Translations under genes and position numbers: made by a program | NCBI GenBank assembly: GCA_013423325.1 | Contig: BLJB01000089.1 | Coordinates: 311,788 to 375,787, forward strand | Length of the DNA: 64,000 bases | Direction of reading: 5' to 3' | Origin: Usnea hakonensis | Taxonomy: Eukaryota; Ascomycota; Lecanoromycetes; Lecanorales; Parmeliaceae | Shown here: positions 41,128-53,933 of the stretch, one piece after another | How positions within the stretch are numbered: the first letter of the stretch is position 1 | Layout of the letters: each line of letters starts with the position of its first letter | The notes under the pieces: model-generated | What the model was told of the DNA's origin: nothing | Seen by the model: only the letters and a program-made list of their open reading frames with translations | Databases searched by the model: none

Positions 41128-44100
41128 TCAAAGCAACTCCAAACTCCTATTCGCCACAGCCTGCATCTTCCTCATTTGCTGCTGGTGCAGTTCCCAGATA
41201 CTACTCCTTCGTCTGACATCGCGCTCCTTTGACCCTTTTGGCGTTGCTGGTTGCGTGATGGTGCGGGGTTCTTGTTTGCTGTTGGAGGGTTGTTGGGTGA
41301 TTTGCGGGCGTGGTTGTTTTGTTGTTGTTGTTGTTGGTGGTGGTGCTGGTGGTGTTTGGAATGGTAGCGATGATGATGACTGGGGGGCGAAGGCTGGATG
41401 GAGGCTGGCGCGGCGATTGGGGAGTGGGGAGGGTGAGGGGTGGGGCTGCGGTGGTAAAGAGGAGCGGGTGCGGGGGGTTGTTTTCGTTGTTGGTGGGGCG
41501 CCGGTGTGGGAGTATATGGGCGTAGTGGTGCCAGAGAACGAGCGGTATGGTTGTGGGATGGAGTGCGGGTTCTGTTGGAGGAGGGATTTGCGCTGCGAGA
41601 GGGAGATGTTTTCGTTGTCGTTCAGGTCGCGAAGCGCGGGGTGTTGGTCTAGGGGTGCGTTGGACCGGCTGGTGCGTAGAAGGGGTGCAGATGAGGGCTT
41701 GTTGCGAGGTAGGCTGTCGTGTTGGGCTAGTAGATTTGAAGAAGAGGTGAGACGGGGTGGAAAGGAGGTCTCGACGTCTTCTTCTATTGGAGAGTCAACT
41801 AGAGGTGAGTTGAGCAAGGGATTGGAGCTGCTGCGGCGAAAGGCGCGAACTGAAGGGGTAGATGCTTGGGAAGAGCGAAATTTAGGGAGAGGTGGGCGAT
41901 ATTGTTCTTTGCGGCTTTGGGTGCTACTGAGGGATGTTTGTGAAGAGGACCGCTCTATGCCGTTTGCTAGAGATGTCTGGGAAGGGGTTCTTTCCATTGC
42001 TTTGTCGCGGGTCAATTTATGCACTGTTGGTCTCGACTGTTGTGTCTTTGGCTGTCTGTGGAATGGGTTCTTGGCTTGAAAGTATTCCGCAGGCCGTTCA
42101 CCCAAGTTGTGCGTTTGGATGGTTAGGTTTGGAGCCGGGCCAGCGTTTAGTGCCGTTTGCTGCAAAGCTCGGGTATCTACTGGTGCAGCACGTTCTTCCG
42201 GCTCCACGGAGTCTAGAACTCGAGGTTTTCCAACCTTGAGCTCATCGATTTCTGGCAAGTCCGCTCCATCGAGATGTTTTGCCCATTCGTTCGTTCTGTA
42301 GGCGGTCACCACTCTTGAAGCGCCTTGAGGTAAATTCCCGCTAAGACTATTTATCTTGGGGTGTTGTCCAGATACCCTGGATTCCGGCGCAACACTGGCT
42401 CTCGATGCCATGTTTGGCTCCTCGACAGTCAGATACGTGTCCGTAACACTAGCAGTATCAGAGTCTGGTAAAGCTATGGACTCTGGTCGCGGTCTCGTCA
42501 ACCACTCGACACACTCTTCTGCCTGACTATCGCTTAAGGCTACCTGGTTCGTTCTCCCTCTGGGCAGTTTTTGTGCATCTTTTCCGAGATCTGCATTCGG
42601 ATGTACGGCTCGCATTGATGCTTGCATTGAATCTTGGTTGCTAAGAATTTCAAAAGAAGGCCTCTGATCTCTCACAGACAAAGCTTCTTCGTCCACGTCG
42701 TCATTTTCGGATGCCCTATCAATAGTCGCCGCTACGGATGAGGCTTTGTCGTCTTCGGCACCGGCAATCATGAAGGCTTCCTCCGATGTGCTTGCAGTGG
42801 TGTAACTTAATTGTGACTTTTTGGACAACTTCCGTATAACAGACGACCCTGATAATCTCTTGGACCAACTGTCTGCCGTTTTGTCCGATGCACCAGATGC
42901 AGCAACTGAAGAGCATCCGTCTTCACATCCACATTCAGAATGCGGCACTTTGAATGGCAGGTGTGTGATCTTTGGTTTCAGAGTAAGGCTTTGATCTATC
43001 AGCTTGACTGTTGCTGCATTTCCGAGGGAAGTCTCTGGGCCAAGAGGGTGAGACTCGTTTATGGAAAGCTCTCTAGAGTCTTTTGTTGTACCTGTCAAAT
43101 GGGGCCCAGTAGCCGGATTGGTTGGGGAAATTTCATCATCCGCAACGACGTGAACAATAAATCTCCCATCTTCCTTTACGCTGCTAGGAGAGGCGTCCAA
43201 TTCTTGCAGTTCAATGCGCTCAGAATCTCGACCTGGAACATCTGGACTTCCAGCAACATTCAACGACCCCCTTCGAGTACTCGGTTCGTCCGTGCCAATG
43301 CTGGAGTTCACATGCCGAGGCTTTCCTCTCTCAGCACTGCCATAGGCGGCTTCCCATGAGCTTCTTTCTCGCATGACGGCAAACTCAACCCTCCTTCCCT
43401 GCTCTTCATCAGCAGTATTATCCTCCTCCTCGTTTCGTCTTTGCTCCCTTGCCGTTTGTTCCTGTCGCTGTTTGATTATTTTCCAGACCCTCATCTGAGA
43501 TAACACGCCCATTGCGCAAATGATGACGATTGCTCCAGTCTCGGCTTGTATCCCTCGAGTTATAGGATATGGGCCGTCGTAATTAAGGGGGAATACCTCA
43601 TTGTTGATATCTATGTTCAAACACGAATTTCAATATTGTGACTCAATGTGAAAGGAAATTCTGAAAACCTACTCCAGATGTAGAGCCAGAACTCCTTAAG
43701 ACCCGCACGACTAAAGCAGTCGATGCCAAGGACAGTCGCCGTAGATCCAGCGAAAGACGTTGTTCCGATCAAGCTGTATGTTCGGGTATGACGGCTGATG
43801 AAAAGAGCGGGGGCACCAACGGTCAAACAGGAAATAAAGATAACCTTCCCAGTCGTGTTGGGGATCGTTCCTCCAGGCCTAAGGATCAAGACCCACATGC
43901 TGAAGCAAAAGCCGCCAAGACACAAGCTAATACCTTGGGTAACATCTCCGAAAAGGAGGGATCCACCTCCTGCCACCAAGCCACTTACACATGCAGCGAC
44001 AACATAGGCGCCCTGGGCAGCGTTAGAGACCGGGGTATGCATCACAAATTCGATCAAGATCGCGACCGCTAAGGCGAAAATGAAAGCAGTCGAGAGGAAT

Positions 44101-44540
44101 ATGTGGAGCCATTTAGTCCTGATGCCGATAAGGGTATAGAGGACGCCAGTGAGGATCAAAATGGGTCCTGCAAAAGCCAGGGCTGGCGTAATCTTGGGGT
44201 GTATGGGTAGTCCATCAATCTTAGGCGTAGTGGTACCATTGACATTGAGCGAGCCCTTCACGATTGGCGTCGCTGTTACGAGTGCTGTGGAACTCGATGC
44301 CGCGGCGTTGGTGGCTCTTGCCTGAGTTTCAGAGACGTTGCCCATTCCATCTGATGGGGCAATAGATGTGGCTCTACCAGACGAAGCTACTGTGGAGTGG
44401 GTTGTTGAAGCAGCCGCAGCATCTTTGGTGGAGGTGGCAGCTTCTCGTGGGAGCACTGGTAATCGTTCGGCTGTGGTTGCAGGACATTTTACTGCCAACA
44501 GTATGGCAGAGGTGGCCAAGTAAAGCCATTCTGTCCGCAT
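41128..44540 (-). CDS. DUF4203/TM198-like membrane protein with long disordered tail
   Basis: Exons 43673..44540 and 41128..43610, intron 43611..43672 (GTAGGT...CATAG); 1116 aa. A signal peptide (MRTEWLYLATSAILLAVKC) is followed by a Ser/Thr/Ala-rich extracellular stretch. About seven membrane helices come next (ALAFAGPILILTGVLYTLIG, WLHIFLSTAFIFALAVAI, GAYVVAACVSGLVAGGGSLL, GKVIFISCLTVGAPALFI, AETGAIVIICAMGVLSQM). This is the pattern of fungal TM7S3/TM198-like proteins. The remaining 750 residues are cytosolic, charged and Ser/Pro-rich, ending in a basic helix IWELHQQQMRKMQAVANRSL. Function unknown; a plasma-membrane sensor or scaffold is possible. The splice join restores the last helix, which supports it. 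Confidence 0.88.
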
Positions 44541-46259
44541 GGCGGAAGCTTGTAGTTGGAAGGTTTAAGAGGGAGGAACACAGCAGTGTCTATTACCCAG
44601 AGCTGCCTCCCATGCTGGCAACAGACGCAGCAGACCGAGTCCTGTTTGACTTTCAGGCGACGCCGAGCCTCGCAGCATCTTCAACAGCGGTCCGTGCAGT
44701 TATTGGAAATGGATATTGAAAGACGAGAGAAAGCTGTGGTGCATGACGAGACAAAAGTAAAAAGCAAGAGACGCCAAAGGTCGGCCTAGATCTGCAACAC
44801 ATGGAAAGGTGACGTGACGCCCTTAACAGGGCTAGGCTACACGAATGAAATTGATATCCACATTGCAAGGGTCAAACATCCCGTATCAATTATGGCGGAG
44901 GTTCTGGTTGGCATGAGGCTAACAAATGAGGACGCCATGGCCCCTGGGTAGCTTTGGATAAGGTGCACAAATAGGAAGACATGGTTTTCGGGATGGCTGG
45001 TTCAATGGCGCGAGCTGTGAGCCAGGGTTGAGGCATGGACTTGCTCTGTTCAGGCTTGGTGCCACGGAAAGGATGGGGGCGTTCCCCTCTCGGGATATTT
45101 TGACACTTTAAAGTTTGCATGCCTCCCAGGGGCCAGGGCCCCACGCGGGCTTGAGTCTGAGCAAGATATTCATGATGCATCGCTGCATCCCCATCTCTCG
45201 GGAAGCCCGGAGATCACCCCACAGACGCCTTTAATTTCCACCAAATGTAAATTGCGGAGATGGCATGTTTAAATCCAATCATCTTGATTGGCAACCCGGT
45301 CTTTGACTCTTGAGCCTGTCACTGTGATAAACGTGCAAAGCAAGAGATTGTTGTTCCCATGATCCGACGACTGGTGTCCTGGGTCGAATTCCGGTCAATA
45401 AAGTAAGAACATCCACAAGTGCAAGGCTGCAGAAGTGGATAAAAGTAGAAAGTGTGTTGCGTTGTGGTGTGTTGTCAAGTGTCACTGTCAGGAAGAAAAT
45501 CCTGGAAAGACATTGCAGTTACGGGAAAGGGTTAGCTCGTTCAGGGGTTATTGCATTCGAGATTTGCTTGCTTCCCTCTAGTTACCTCTAGGCCACTGAA
45601 AACGGTAAGCAGCCGTAACCGGGCAGTTGGGATTCCATGACGATCCGCTGCTGATCATTTATTTTGGTAACAAGCGACGGCGACATATATCCTCGACACA
45701 GCGTCTTCCATTCCCCTCCTCGATATCTTCGTCCATTCACAAACGTCGCGGCTCCTACTCCGTGCTGCAGGGGGCGATGAATCAAAAGGCCGTATAAACC
45801 GCTAGCGCACTTGCTGCATTACCGATGTTCGCGCTATGTAACACTCGCTATATTGAGACGTTCCTTCCGTCATGATTGCTTGAATCCTCTTCCCGGCCCT
45901 CTTTCTTTGCTCCGTTGAGGAAGAAAATTTTCTTATTGACATCATTGAAGAGGGATACACAAGCTCACCACTCAGAGCCGGAAGGGAATCTGTTGGTAGA
46001 AACTAGGTTGCAAAGGCCCGAGTCCAACTTGCCTTTGGTATCCTCAGTACACTACACGCTCTGTCCATTGTATCATATGAGTATTAGAAGCTGGGGGACG
46101 AAGTCCGTACTGCATTGTAGCTCCATTATGCTTGAATTAAAGAAGAATTAGACGATACAAGGTCCCTTACCCAAGCCATAGACACCCCCAGTAATGCAAA
46201 CAACAAATGAATGCTATCAAAATGCTCAGAACGCTAGAAAGCAATAGGCAAAAGCAACA
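44541..46259. other. Intergenic, 1.72 kb
   Basis: No frame longer than about 115 codons and none with a motif. It carries the promoter of the DUF4203-type gene and the 3' flank of the Erf4-like gene. I found no tRNA, repeat or hairpin that I could support. Confidence 0.4.
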
Positions 46260-47357
46260 TCAAATTTGCGCCTGCTTTTTTCTCTCAATGCTTGCTGCGC
46301 TCCCGCCAGCAGTCCCATCCTCTTCCCCTTCATCCTCAACCGCCCCAACGTGCGGATCCGGTATCTGGATATCCAGACACAAGTACCCCGTCCTCCTTAA
46401 AGGTATTGCCTTCACCAATTCTGCATCCTCACTGTCAAGCCCCTCCCTCCTCCGTCCATTCCACTTCTCAATCAGCAATTCCACGTCTTTCGCCCCCTTT
46501 TTCCCGCTCGCGAAGCCCAAGTCCTCGTATAACCAGCCAGTCGCTACCCCTAAGACCGCATCTACCCAAGCCCTCCATCCGAATGGAGAGAATGCTTTCA
46601 TGAGTCCTTGATTGATTTCCGTGATCAAGTGTCGAAAATCCGATTCGTTGACCCATGGCTGGAGGATTTCGGGATATGTGTTGCTGAATAAGGGGGCCAG
46701 GTCGCCCGCTATCTTCCAATCCCTTGGAATTCGTATTATACGTGTCGTGATATGTAGTGGTGACGCAAGAGGTATGTGCGGGTTTGGGTGTGGGTAGCAG
46801 GGGTGCGAGGGGCCCCAGGCGAGATCTGACTTGGTAGAGGATGCGTGCAGACTGTGGTGCAGGGTGGAGGCACGAGACCTTTGGGGTGGTGGACGGGGTA
46901 CGCCATATTCAAGGTCTTTAGCTGGAGTTGGTGGGCGTTTTGAAGGGGTGTCCGAGTGGAGGGAGTGCTGGGAGGTTGTTGGGGTCATTGCGTTGTGCGC
47001 AGGACTTCGCTTTTTGGGGAGAAGCAACGGCAGGAAGTGAGAGCGGGGCTCGCTTTGAGTAGATCCACCGACTCCAGTGCGCCGTTCTGGATTATGGCTA
47101 AAACTCGAATTCTCGATGGGGAGGCTGTCCTGAAATTGGAGATCGTTACGTCGGATAGGAGCGGTCTTGGGAATCGAGGGTTGGGTAAGAACAGCCAACT
47201 GCGGCGCATGACCTGCTAGTGACGAGGCATTGGTAGCATGAGAGGGTGTAGCTGTTGTAGACGACCTGGCGATGGCTGAAGAATTGATTGGATCCCACAG
47301 ACCGTGGGATTTGGGAGCCCGTAGAAGTCTTCCGGAGAGAGTCCAGGAGCGTCGCAA
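46260..47357 (-). CDS. ERF4: Erf4/Golgin A7-type palmitoyltransferase subunit (start unresolved)
   Basis: The C-terminal part carries the Golgin A7/Erf4 domain: TRIIRIPRDWKIAGDLAPLF, NTYPEILQPWVNESDFRHLI, INQGLMKAFSPFGWRAWVDA and GVATGWLYEDLGFASG. Erf4 binds the DHHC enzyme Erf2 at the ER/Golgi for Ras palmitoylation. The N-terminal part is proline/serine-rich and disordered, as in fungal homologues (SHFLPLLLPKKRSPAHNAMT). The first ATG in the frame is at 46988, giving 242 aa, but the frame stays open upstream past 47500 without ATG. A 5' exon is therefore likely. One option is the ATG at 47476 joined by a 44-nt intron (GTAACC...CGAAG), a weak candidate. I give 47357 only as the extent of clear coding sequence. 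Confidence 0.85.
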   Translation of the reverse strand: MRRSWTLSGRLLRAPKSHGLWDPINSSAIARSSTTATPSHATNASSLAGHAPQLAVLTQPSIPKTAPIRRNDLQFQDSLPIENSSFSHNPERRTGVGGSTQSEPRSHFLPLLLPKKRSPAHNAMTPTTSQHSLHSDTPSKRPPTPAKDLEYGVPRPPPQRSRASTLHHSLHASSTKSDLAWGPSHPCYPHPNPHIPLASPLHITTRIIRIPRDWKIAGDLAPLFSNTYPEILQPWVNESDFRHLITEINQGLMKAFSPFGWRAWVDAVLGVATGWLYEDLGFASGKKGAKDVELLIEKWNGRRREGLDSEDAELVKAIPLRRTGYLCLDIQIPDPHVGAVEDEGEEDGTAGGSAASIERKKQAQI

Positions 47358-49280
47358 AGCCCTTCGAGGTAAAGTGTGGATTGATCGTCGAGACCTTGGG
47401 GTTACCTGATCATCGGCAAAGAGATGAACTTGTGTCTCGCCCGTCGCGGTCTGTTCAAAGAGGTTGTTGGCGGCATGATGGGTCGCCGTTGCTAAGGATT
47501 TGGAATGATTAATGATGATTGGCTGCAGATCTAGCGTGCACTAGCTGCATATGCATCTGTGGAGAAAACGGTAGAGAATGTTGTAGGGCACTCCCTGCTT
47601 CCTGAGATACCTTACTTGTGGAACAATGGCTCTTTTGATACCTTTGTCAAGATGGATATTGGTACATGCTGGATGGTATAGATATCTTGCTACAGGGCTG
47701 TTTGCTTTCATGGAGAAACACCTTGTACGTCATCAATTTACGGAAATGAGGTTTGTCAAACGGAGAAGTCCGCCAAGCTCAGCCACTCTATGCCAGAACC
47801 CACACTCACCATGGTAGACCAAAGTCGAGAAAGTAACAATCTCGACTACATTTACTGTGCGCCGTTCTATGCTATCACAGTTAAAGAATATCGAGATGTC
47901 TAGATCAGCTTTGGGCAATTGAATATCCTGAAACTATCTAGCTTCTTGGTCGAAAACATGCCCTCTATTGAGTTCCTCAAACTGCGAATACCATGTACAT
48001 AGCCAAACGTTCTTTCTCGCATTCTCCTTCCCTCTGCGTGTGCTCTCCAAGGGCTGATTTTTCTCCCTTCTGCAAACATCATACTCCTCCCCATGAATAG
48101 AAACGCACTTAACATTCAACAACCTCGCTCAAAAGCAAGCTTCTGCTTGTCCCTCATAAGCTTCCCCACAAACGCCTAATTCAAATAGCCGCCATCCCCA
48201 TTAATCATGGAATCGCCAGGATTGAAAATACAATACTTAGTCCTAGCTAAGAGTTTGGCTCGGTGTTTTTCAAACGGGCTGCTGGTCCGTGGAATCTTGC
48301 AATTCTGGTCGTGAGAAGACGATGATGACGGTCTTCTTTGAATTTGTCGTGGTGATTGTGACAAGCTGTCACTGTAACAAAGACCCTGGGACAGTGGCAC
48401 GCAGAAACACCAGACGCAGCAGGTCAAGATGGTCAAGGCGAAGGGTATGAGGACCCCGACCAGCAATATTTAGACGAACAGGGTAGCTTCGAAGATTTGA
48501 GCAAGGTCGAGCTTGGGCAAATGGCACCGCTGGCCAAGTAGCAGAGAAACCTGACGGAGCAGCTGGCATAACGAAGGCCGGGATGGTTCCAAGCCATGCA
48601 CACTCAAGGTATACGGGACTTATCTTCCACTAGCAGTGTCTTCCTCGTTCGCAATCGAATTTGAATGGCGAGACTTGTCTAAGAAAAATGAAATACAAGA
48701 ATTCCTGGAATTATCTAACTACCCACACAAACAATCTGACTCGATAATTTCTAGCGATAATCCACACCACCATACGGCGATACAGCAATTCGCCAACAGC
48801 ACAGACAAATCTTCGTATAGATTGCTCTTTTGAGCGTTTAAATTTACTAATCAGAGTTCTTTAAGAAGCTTGGTCCATGTTGGGACCGCGCTCAGCTCTG
48901 GAATGACGACAAAGAAGATGGGAAAGAGATCAGGTAGCAGAGCGAGACCGCCGCCTGAAAGTGCGAGGTAGCGTATGTCTGTGTATCCGTTCTATAAGCG
49001 TGCTTTCCTGTTATTGCCTATGCCTTGTGTTGCGCCTTACGCTTGTGTCATAGTATATTATCAGTGCCGATGAATATCTGTGAAATGTACATATGGATTA
49101 ATTGAAATTACTTTATGATGAGGGCAAAGAATAAAAACGCAGGGTCCAGAACCTTAATCGGTAGGGCTGACACATGCCAGCGCGAATACTAAGGTACATA
49201 AATAATTTTGACTCACAATGAGATGAGCCCTCACTTATGCTTATGACTGTTCAAAGCTCGATTGAACAATTATAAAGTAC
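47358..49280. other. Intergenic, about 1.9 kb
   Basis: No gene can be established. A minus-strand frame 48176..48466 begins with a membrane-like helix (VLIPFALTILTCCVWCFCVP) and ends FNPGDSMINGDGGYLN. It lacks an ATG start, and its upstream continuation is in other frames (48369..48569). It may be a small gene with an unseen exon or a relic. Confidence 0.35.
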
Positions 49281-51434
49281 ATGCGCTCGCTCTGTGTTCC
49301 TTCCCGCCATTTCAGTGCATGTAGGGTCTCACCCAAATTTAACCCGTCATACAGAAAACCATTCTGTGCCACGACTGCCAATCGAAGGTATCAGTCGCAG
49401 AAAGTTAAGCCTGTCATGACCACCACTACTACGAAGACCGGCCAGCCATTGGACCGTCAACAATTAGACATTCTGCTTCGACGCCGACTCTTCTTTACCC
49501 CAGCGTTTGAGGTCTACGGTGGTGTCTCCGGTCTCTACGATTATGGCCCGCCAGGCTGTTCGTTGCAAGCGAACCTCGTGGAAACATGGCGGAAGCATTT
49601 TGTGCTGGAGGAGGATATGTTGGAAGTCGACTGCACAATGCTAACGCCTCATGAAATACTCAAGACGAGTGGCCACGTGGACAAGTTCGCAGATTGGATG
49701 TGCAAGGACCCTAAGACGGGAGAAATATTCCGAGCAGATCACTTGGTCGAGGAGGTACTTGAGTCAAGATTGAAAGGCGACAAGGAAGCTCGTGGCCAGA
49801 AAGTCGAAATCGACGAGGAGAAGGAAGCTAAGAAGAAGAGAAAAGCCAAAGATACCAAGGCAGTAAAGCTGGATGATGCTGTGGTCCAGGAGTATGAGGA
49901 GACACTAGCCAAGATAGACAACTACGGTGGTGATGAACTTGGACTTCTGATTACAAAATATGACATCAAAAATCCCACAACTGGTGGTGATGTGCTACCT
50001 CCGGTTGCCTTCAATCTTATGTTCCAAACTTCAATCGGTCCTAGCAGCAACCTTGCCGGCTACTTGAGACCAGAGACGGCTCAGGGCCAATTTCTCACGT
50101 TCCAGAAACTGCTCGAGTTCAACCAGCAATCGATGCCCTTTGCGTCTGCTTGCATTGGCAAGTCTTTTCGAAACGAGATATCACCAAGGTCCGGTCTACT
50201 TCGAGTCCGAGAATTCTTGATGGCAGAAATTGAACATTATGTGGATCCTGAAGGTGGAAAAAAGCATCCACGGTTCCAAGAGGTGGAAAGTGTCTCGGTT
50301 GGTCTCTTGGACCGCAAGGTTCAATTGTCAGGCCGCACCGAGATTACACATATGACTATCGGCGAAGCTGTTGCTTCAAGAACTGTAGACAGCGAGACTC
50401 TCGGATATTTCATCGTGAGAATATACTTATTTCTGGTGCGGATTGGTATAGACCCAAAGAAAATGCGTTTTAGACAGCACATGGCCAATGAGATGGCCCA
50501 TTATGCCGCTGATTGTTGGGATGCAGAGATACTGACAAGCTACGGCTGGATTGAGTGTGTGGGTTGCGCTGACCGAAGTGCCTATGACCTTACCGTTCAC
50601 TCAAAAAAGACGGGTGCACCATTATGTGTTAGGGAGACACGAAGTGAGCCACTTCACATCGAAGAATGGCAGGTAGACATAGACAAGAAGAAGTTTGGAC
50701 CAAAATTCAAGAAAGATGGAAAAGCCGTTGAAGCTGCTGTTGAAGCCCTGACCCAAGACCTTCGCGAGAAGTTGTCGGTCAATCTCGCCCAGACTGGCAA
50801 AATCGAAGTTGATGTCCCAGGCGTCGGTGATGGTAAAGTCGAAATCAGCAAAGATCTAGTCAACATCGAGAAGCGTACCAGGGTAGAGCACTCTCGCGAG
50901 TATACGCCGAATGTCATCGAGCCGGCTTTCGGTATTGGCAGGATCCTCTACAGTCTGCTGGAACACGTTTATTGGTCCAGAGAAGGCAAGGAAGAAAGAG
51001 GTGTATGTTTTAGTCACATTTATATAAAATCAGACCCTGACATTCTATAGGTGCTCTCATTTCCGCCACCGATTGCGCCCACGAAAGTTCTTTTAGTTCC
51101 ATTGTCCGGTCACCAAGACTTCAAACCGCTGGTGAGTCGCTTCGGTCAGAAGCTGCGTCAACTTGGCATTTCCAACCGCGTGGACGACTCTTCAGCAAGT
51201 ATCGGCAAACGGTATTCAAGAAACGACGAGCTGGGAACACCTCTTGGTATTACAGTGGATTTTCAATCTCTTCAGGATAACACTTTTACCCTTCGAGATC
51301 GGGATAGTATGAAACAAGTTCGATCGGACGAGGACACGATATGTGCAGCAATCCGAAGCCTTGTGGAAGGGCAGAAGACGTGGGTAGATGTGCAGGAGGA
51401 ATTGCCAGAGTTCACGCAGCAAGAGACAGATTGA
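49281..51434 (+). CDS. GRS1: Glycyl-tRNA synthetase, probably cytosolic and mitochondrial
   Basis: Exons 49281..51002 and 51051..51434, intron 51003..51050 (GTATGT...TATAG); 701 aa. It is a class II synthetase. Motif 1 region FFTPAFEVYGGVSGLYDYGP, motif 2 FRNEISPRSGLLRVREF, the glycine-binding block GWIECVGCADRSAYDLTVHS and motif 3 PNVIEPAFGIGRILY are all present. Exon 2 adds the anticodon-binding domain (TKVLLVPLSGHQDFKPLVSR). The first 45 residues (MRSLCVPSRHFSACRVSPKF) are a mitochondrial presequence. A second in-frame ATG at 49416 (MTTTTTK) would give the cytosolic form, so one gene can serve both compartments, as known in yeast. Failure to splice would end the protein within 16 codons. 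Confidence 0.96.
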
Positions 51435-52430
51435 TACGACCGCTGCTATAGATGAATCGAATCGCGGCGCTGTGCTATACTGTTGTGCTCTCCTATACCC
51501 CGGCACTGCGATACCGAGGACAGCTGATTTGGCCGGCTAGCCACTATCATTTTCCGCAAGAGCATTTGCAATTGGAAGGAATACAACTAGACAGGAATCA
51601 TAGGAGACAATGACCTCGGAAAAAGCTAGGAGATGGGGATGAAACTGCTGTTCCTGACCCGAGAATCTGGTTCGGCCGTTCAATCTAGCCTAGGCGACGA
51701 GCGCGCTTACTGGATGTGCCCAGACGAAGAAATAGTAAAGTATGCACTGGGACACTCCATCGACGATCCTAAGTATCATTGATACAAAGAATTCGGGGCT
51801 CTCTCTTTTGAAACCTTCATCTACTCATCATTATTGTTTTTATTGATATTTTGTAGGGAGCCCCAAGTCATAAAGAGTCTCTCAAGTATGCCTCACCATC
51901 AAGTTTCTAACCGCCAACTTGGTGGACCAAGCCAAAAGGACCATCAAAGGTTGGAACTCTGGGCCAGACCTTCGTTTGGCCGTTCCTGAGGCTACTGCAG
52001 GCCATGCCTCCAGTGTACATGCTGTGGTTGTAAATCCAGAATCGTCACCGAAAAAGACACTTTCTCAAGTATTACCCGCGGCATTTCTGTTACGGACTCA
52101 CTTTCATATTCCGTAGGTCAGCATTTGTTCATGAACTTACACTCTCTTGTCTTATCTCCTCCCCTCGACGATGATTTGTTCTTTTCTTGTGTTATGTTTT
52201 TGCATCTGCATACATCCTTGACCAACGGCACATCCGCTTATTCGATGATTGTCTACAATGTTTCATGCTTGCATTAGCACATGAGATCCCCACAGTCTGT
52301 TATCGTACTGCAGATGTTCTTCTGTATAGTTCCCCGTCGCTACCATTATCTGCATCGAAATTGGCTCTTCCTTTCTCCTATCCCGGAAAAGTTCCGACGC
52401 CGCATTCAAGTCAACGCCACCCCTTCCCTC
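51435..52430. other. Intergenic, about 1 kb
   Basis: No supported gene; short open frames only. It includes the promoter of the methyltransferase gene. A pyrimidine-rich leader (CTCTTCCTTTCTCCTATCCC) precedes its ATG. Confidence 0.4.
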
Positions 52431-53491
52431 ATGGATCAGCCTATAGAAGTCGATGACCAAGAGATGGCGCCGGAAGAAAACGAGCCCACGGGTGAAGGTA
52501 TGCCCAAATCCTTGTCTGAGCCAGAACATCGTTCAGGGTCCGAGGAATGCAAGTGAGCTGGTATCCCCAGGCAGTCTTGAATTATTTCGTGTTTGCTGAT
52601 TTGTTCAGGGGTTCGACCAGATCCGTCACTGGCAGCCTGGTCGAGGAGTACTATGAGAACGGAAGACACTATTGCAGCGAGACCTATTTCATGCCCGACG
52701 ATGAAGCCGAGCAGACTCGCCTAGCTATTGCCCATCAAGCCTACTTGTCCGTCCTGAGCGACCAATTGACCTTAGCTCTCATCCCACGATCTACACAACG
52801 GATCCTCGACATTGGTACCGGTACAGGAGATTGGGCAATAGCCATCGCGGAGCGCTTTCCAAAGGCCGAGATCATTGCTACAGATATTACCAATGCTTTC
52901 CAGCCTCTCAGTGCCCCACCCAATGTGTTCTTCGAGCTCGATGACGCGCAGAATGAATGGGCTTACAACGAACCTTTTGATTTCATACACATGCGCAGTT
53001 TATCTGGTGCGTTTTCGGACTGGAACACGATCTATGCCAAGGTATTTAAGAATCTCAGGCAAGGCGGCTCATTTGAGATCGCTGATCGTGGTTTGATACA
53101 CTTCAAGAAGGAGACACCAAATTCAAATACCAGCATCTTCAATGGAGCTATTCAATCCGCGGCTGACAGGGCCGGAAGGCCACTTGGTCTCAATCACTTG
53201 AAGAAGTCTATGTTTGACAATGCTGGGCTCAGTGTGACCAAAGGTAGGGTGTTCGAAGTTCCGCTTGGTACATATGATCCGCATCCGCAGAAAAAATTGA
53301 CCGGAAAAATGAGCATGATAGCAGCATTAGAAGGCTTGGAGGCTATGTGTCTACGATTATTGACAAAGCAACTGGGATGGAAAGGAGAAGATGTGAAGAA
53401 ACTTTGTGAGAAGGTACAGGAGGAGGTAATGAGACCGGATGCACAAGCTTTTACCCATGTCCAATTTGTGATAGCAAGGAAGCTGGTGTGA
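52431..53491 (+). CDS. LaeA-like SAM-dependent methyltransferase
   Basis: Exons 52431..52552 and 52609..53491, intron 52553..52608 (GTGAGC...TTCAG); 334 aa. Short disordered acidic N-terminus, then the LaeA/TAM-type entry block VEEYYENGRHYCSETYFMPD with DEAEQTRL. Motif I is RILDIGTGTGDWAIAIAERF, followed by AEIIATDIT and FDFIHMRSL (motif II region). The C-terminal part FTHVQFVIARKLV fits the class I Rossmann fold. Close relatives are numerous in filamentous fungi, and most have no known substrate. LaeA itself governs secondary metabolism and development, but no biosynthetic cluster lies nearby, so I do not transfer that role. Confidence 0.9.
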
Positions 53492-53933
53492 TGATGATGT
53501 GATACTGGTAACGGCCTTGCTTATGGGTGATGAATGTACAGCGATATCAAGGCTTGATTGGACATGGTATGTCGTGATGAAATTTCAGCGGATCTGACTC
53601 TCCTTTCCTGTATATAATGCTTAAGTGTCGTCATGGACCAATCAGACAGGAATTACAAAAAGACTGTACAAGTTGACGAGCATGGGAAGGAAGACTGAGA
53701 ATGGAATGTAGACCATCTTGTATGTTGTACTCTATGCTGAATTGGGTTCCTTCGGTCCCGCCCCTAAATCTAAATCTGCGATTCTCGGCTTGGGGATCTA
53801 GTTTCCGAATATCAACATCTTTCTCAACTTTGCATATGTATCCTCACAATAATCTGTAATAAACCTTGAAATACATACTACTAGTCTTGAGACCATACAT
53901 CTGCCCTCTACCTACCAAGCGGCCCGTCTTTCG
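53492..53933. other. Intergenic, 442 bp
   Basis: No gene. Contains the SEC12 promoter. Confidence 0.4.

Noticed and set aside
40964..42079. Long plus-strand open frame antisense to the DUF4203-type gene
   Set aside because: It is created by the poly-G tract and the GC-skewed tail of the real gene on the other strand.
48176..48569. Possible small membrane protein on the minus strand
   Set aside because: No ATG in the frame with the helix, and the upstream continuation lies in another frame. Kept only as a note in the intergenic entry.
52431..53491. Secondary-metabolite cluster around the LaeA-like methyltransferase
   Set aside because: Its neighbours are GRS1 and SEC12. No synthase, transporter or pathway regulator is present.
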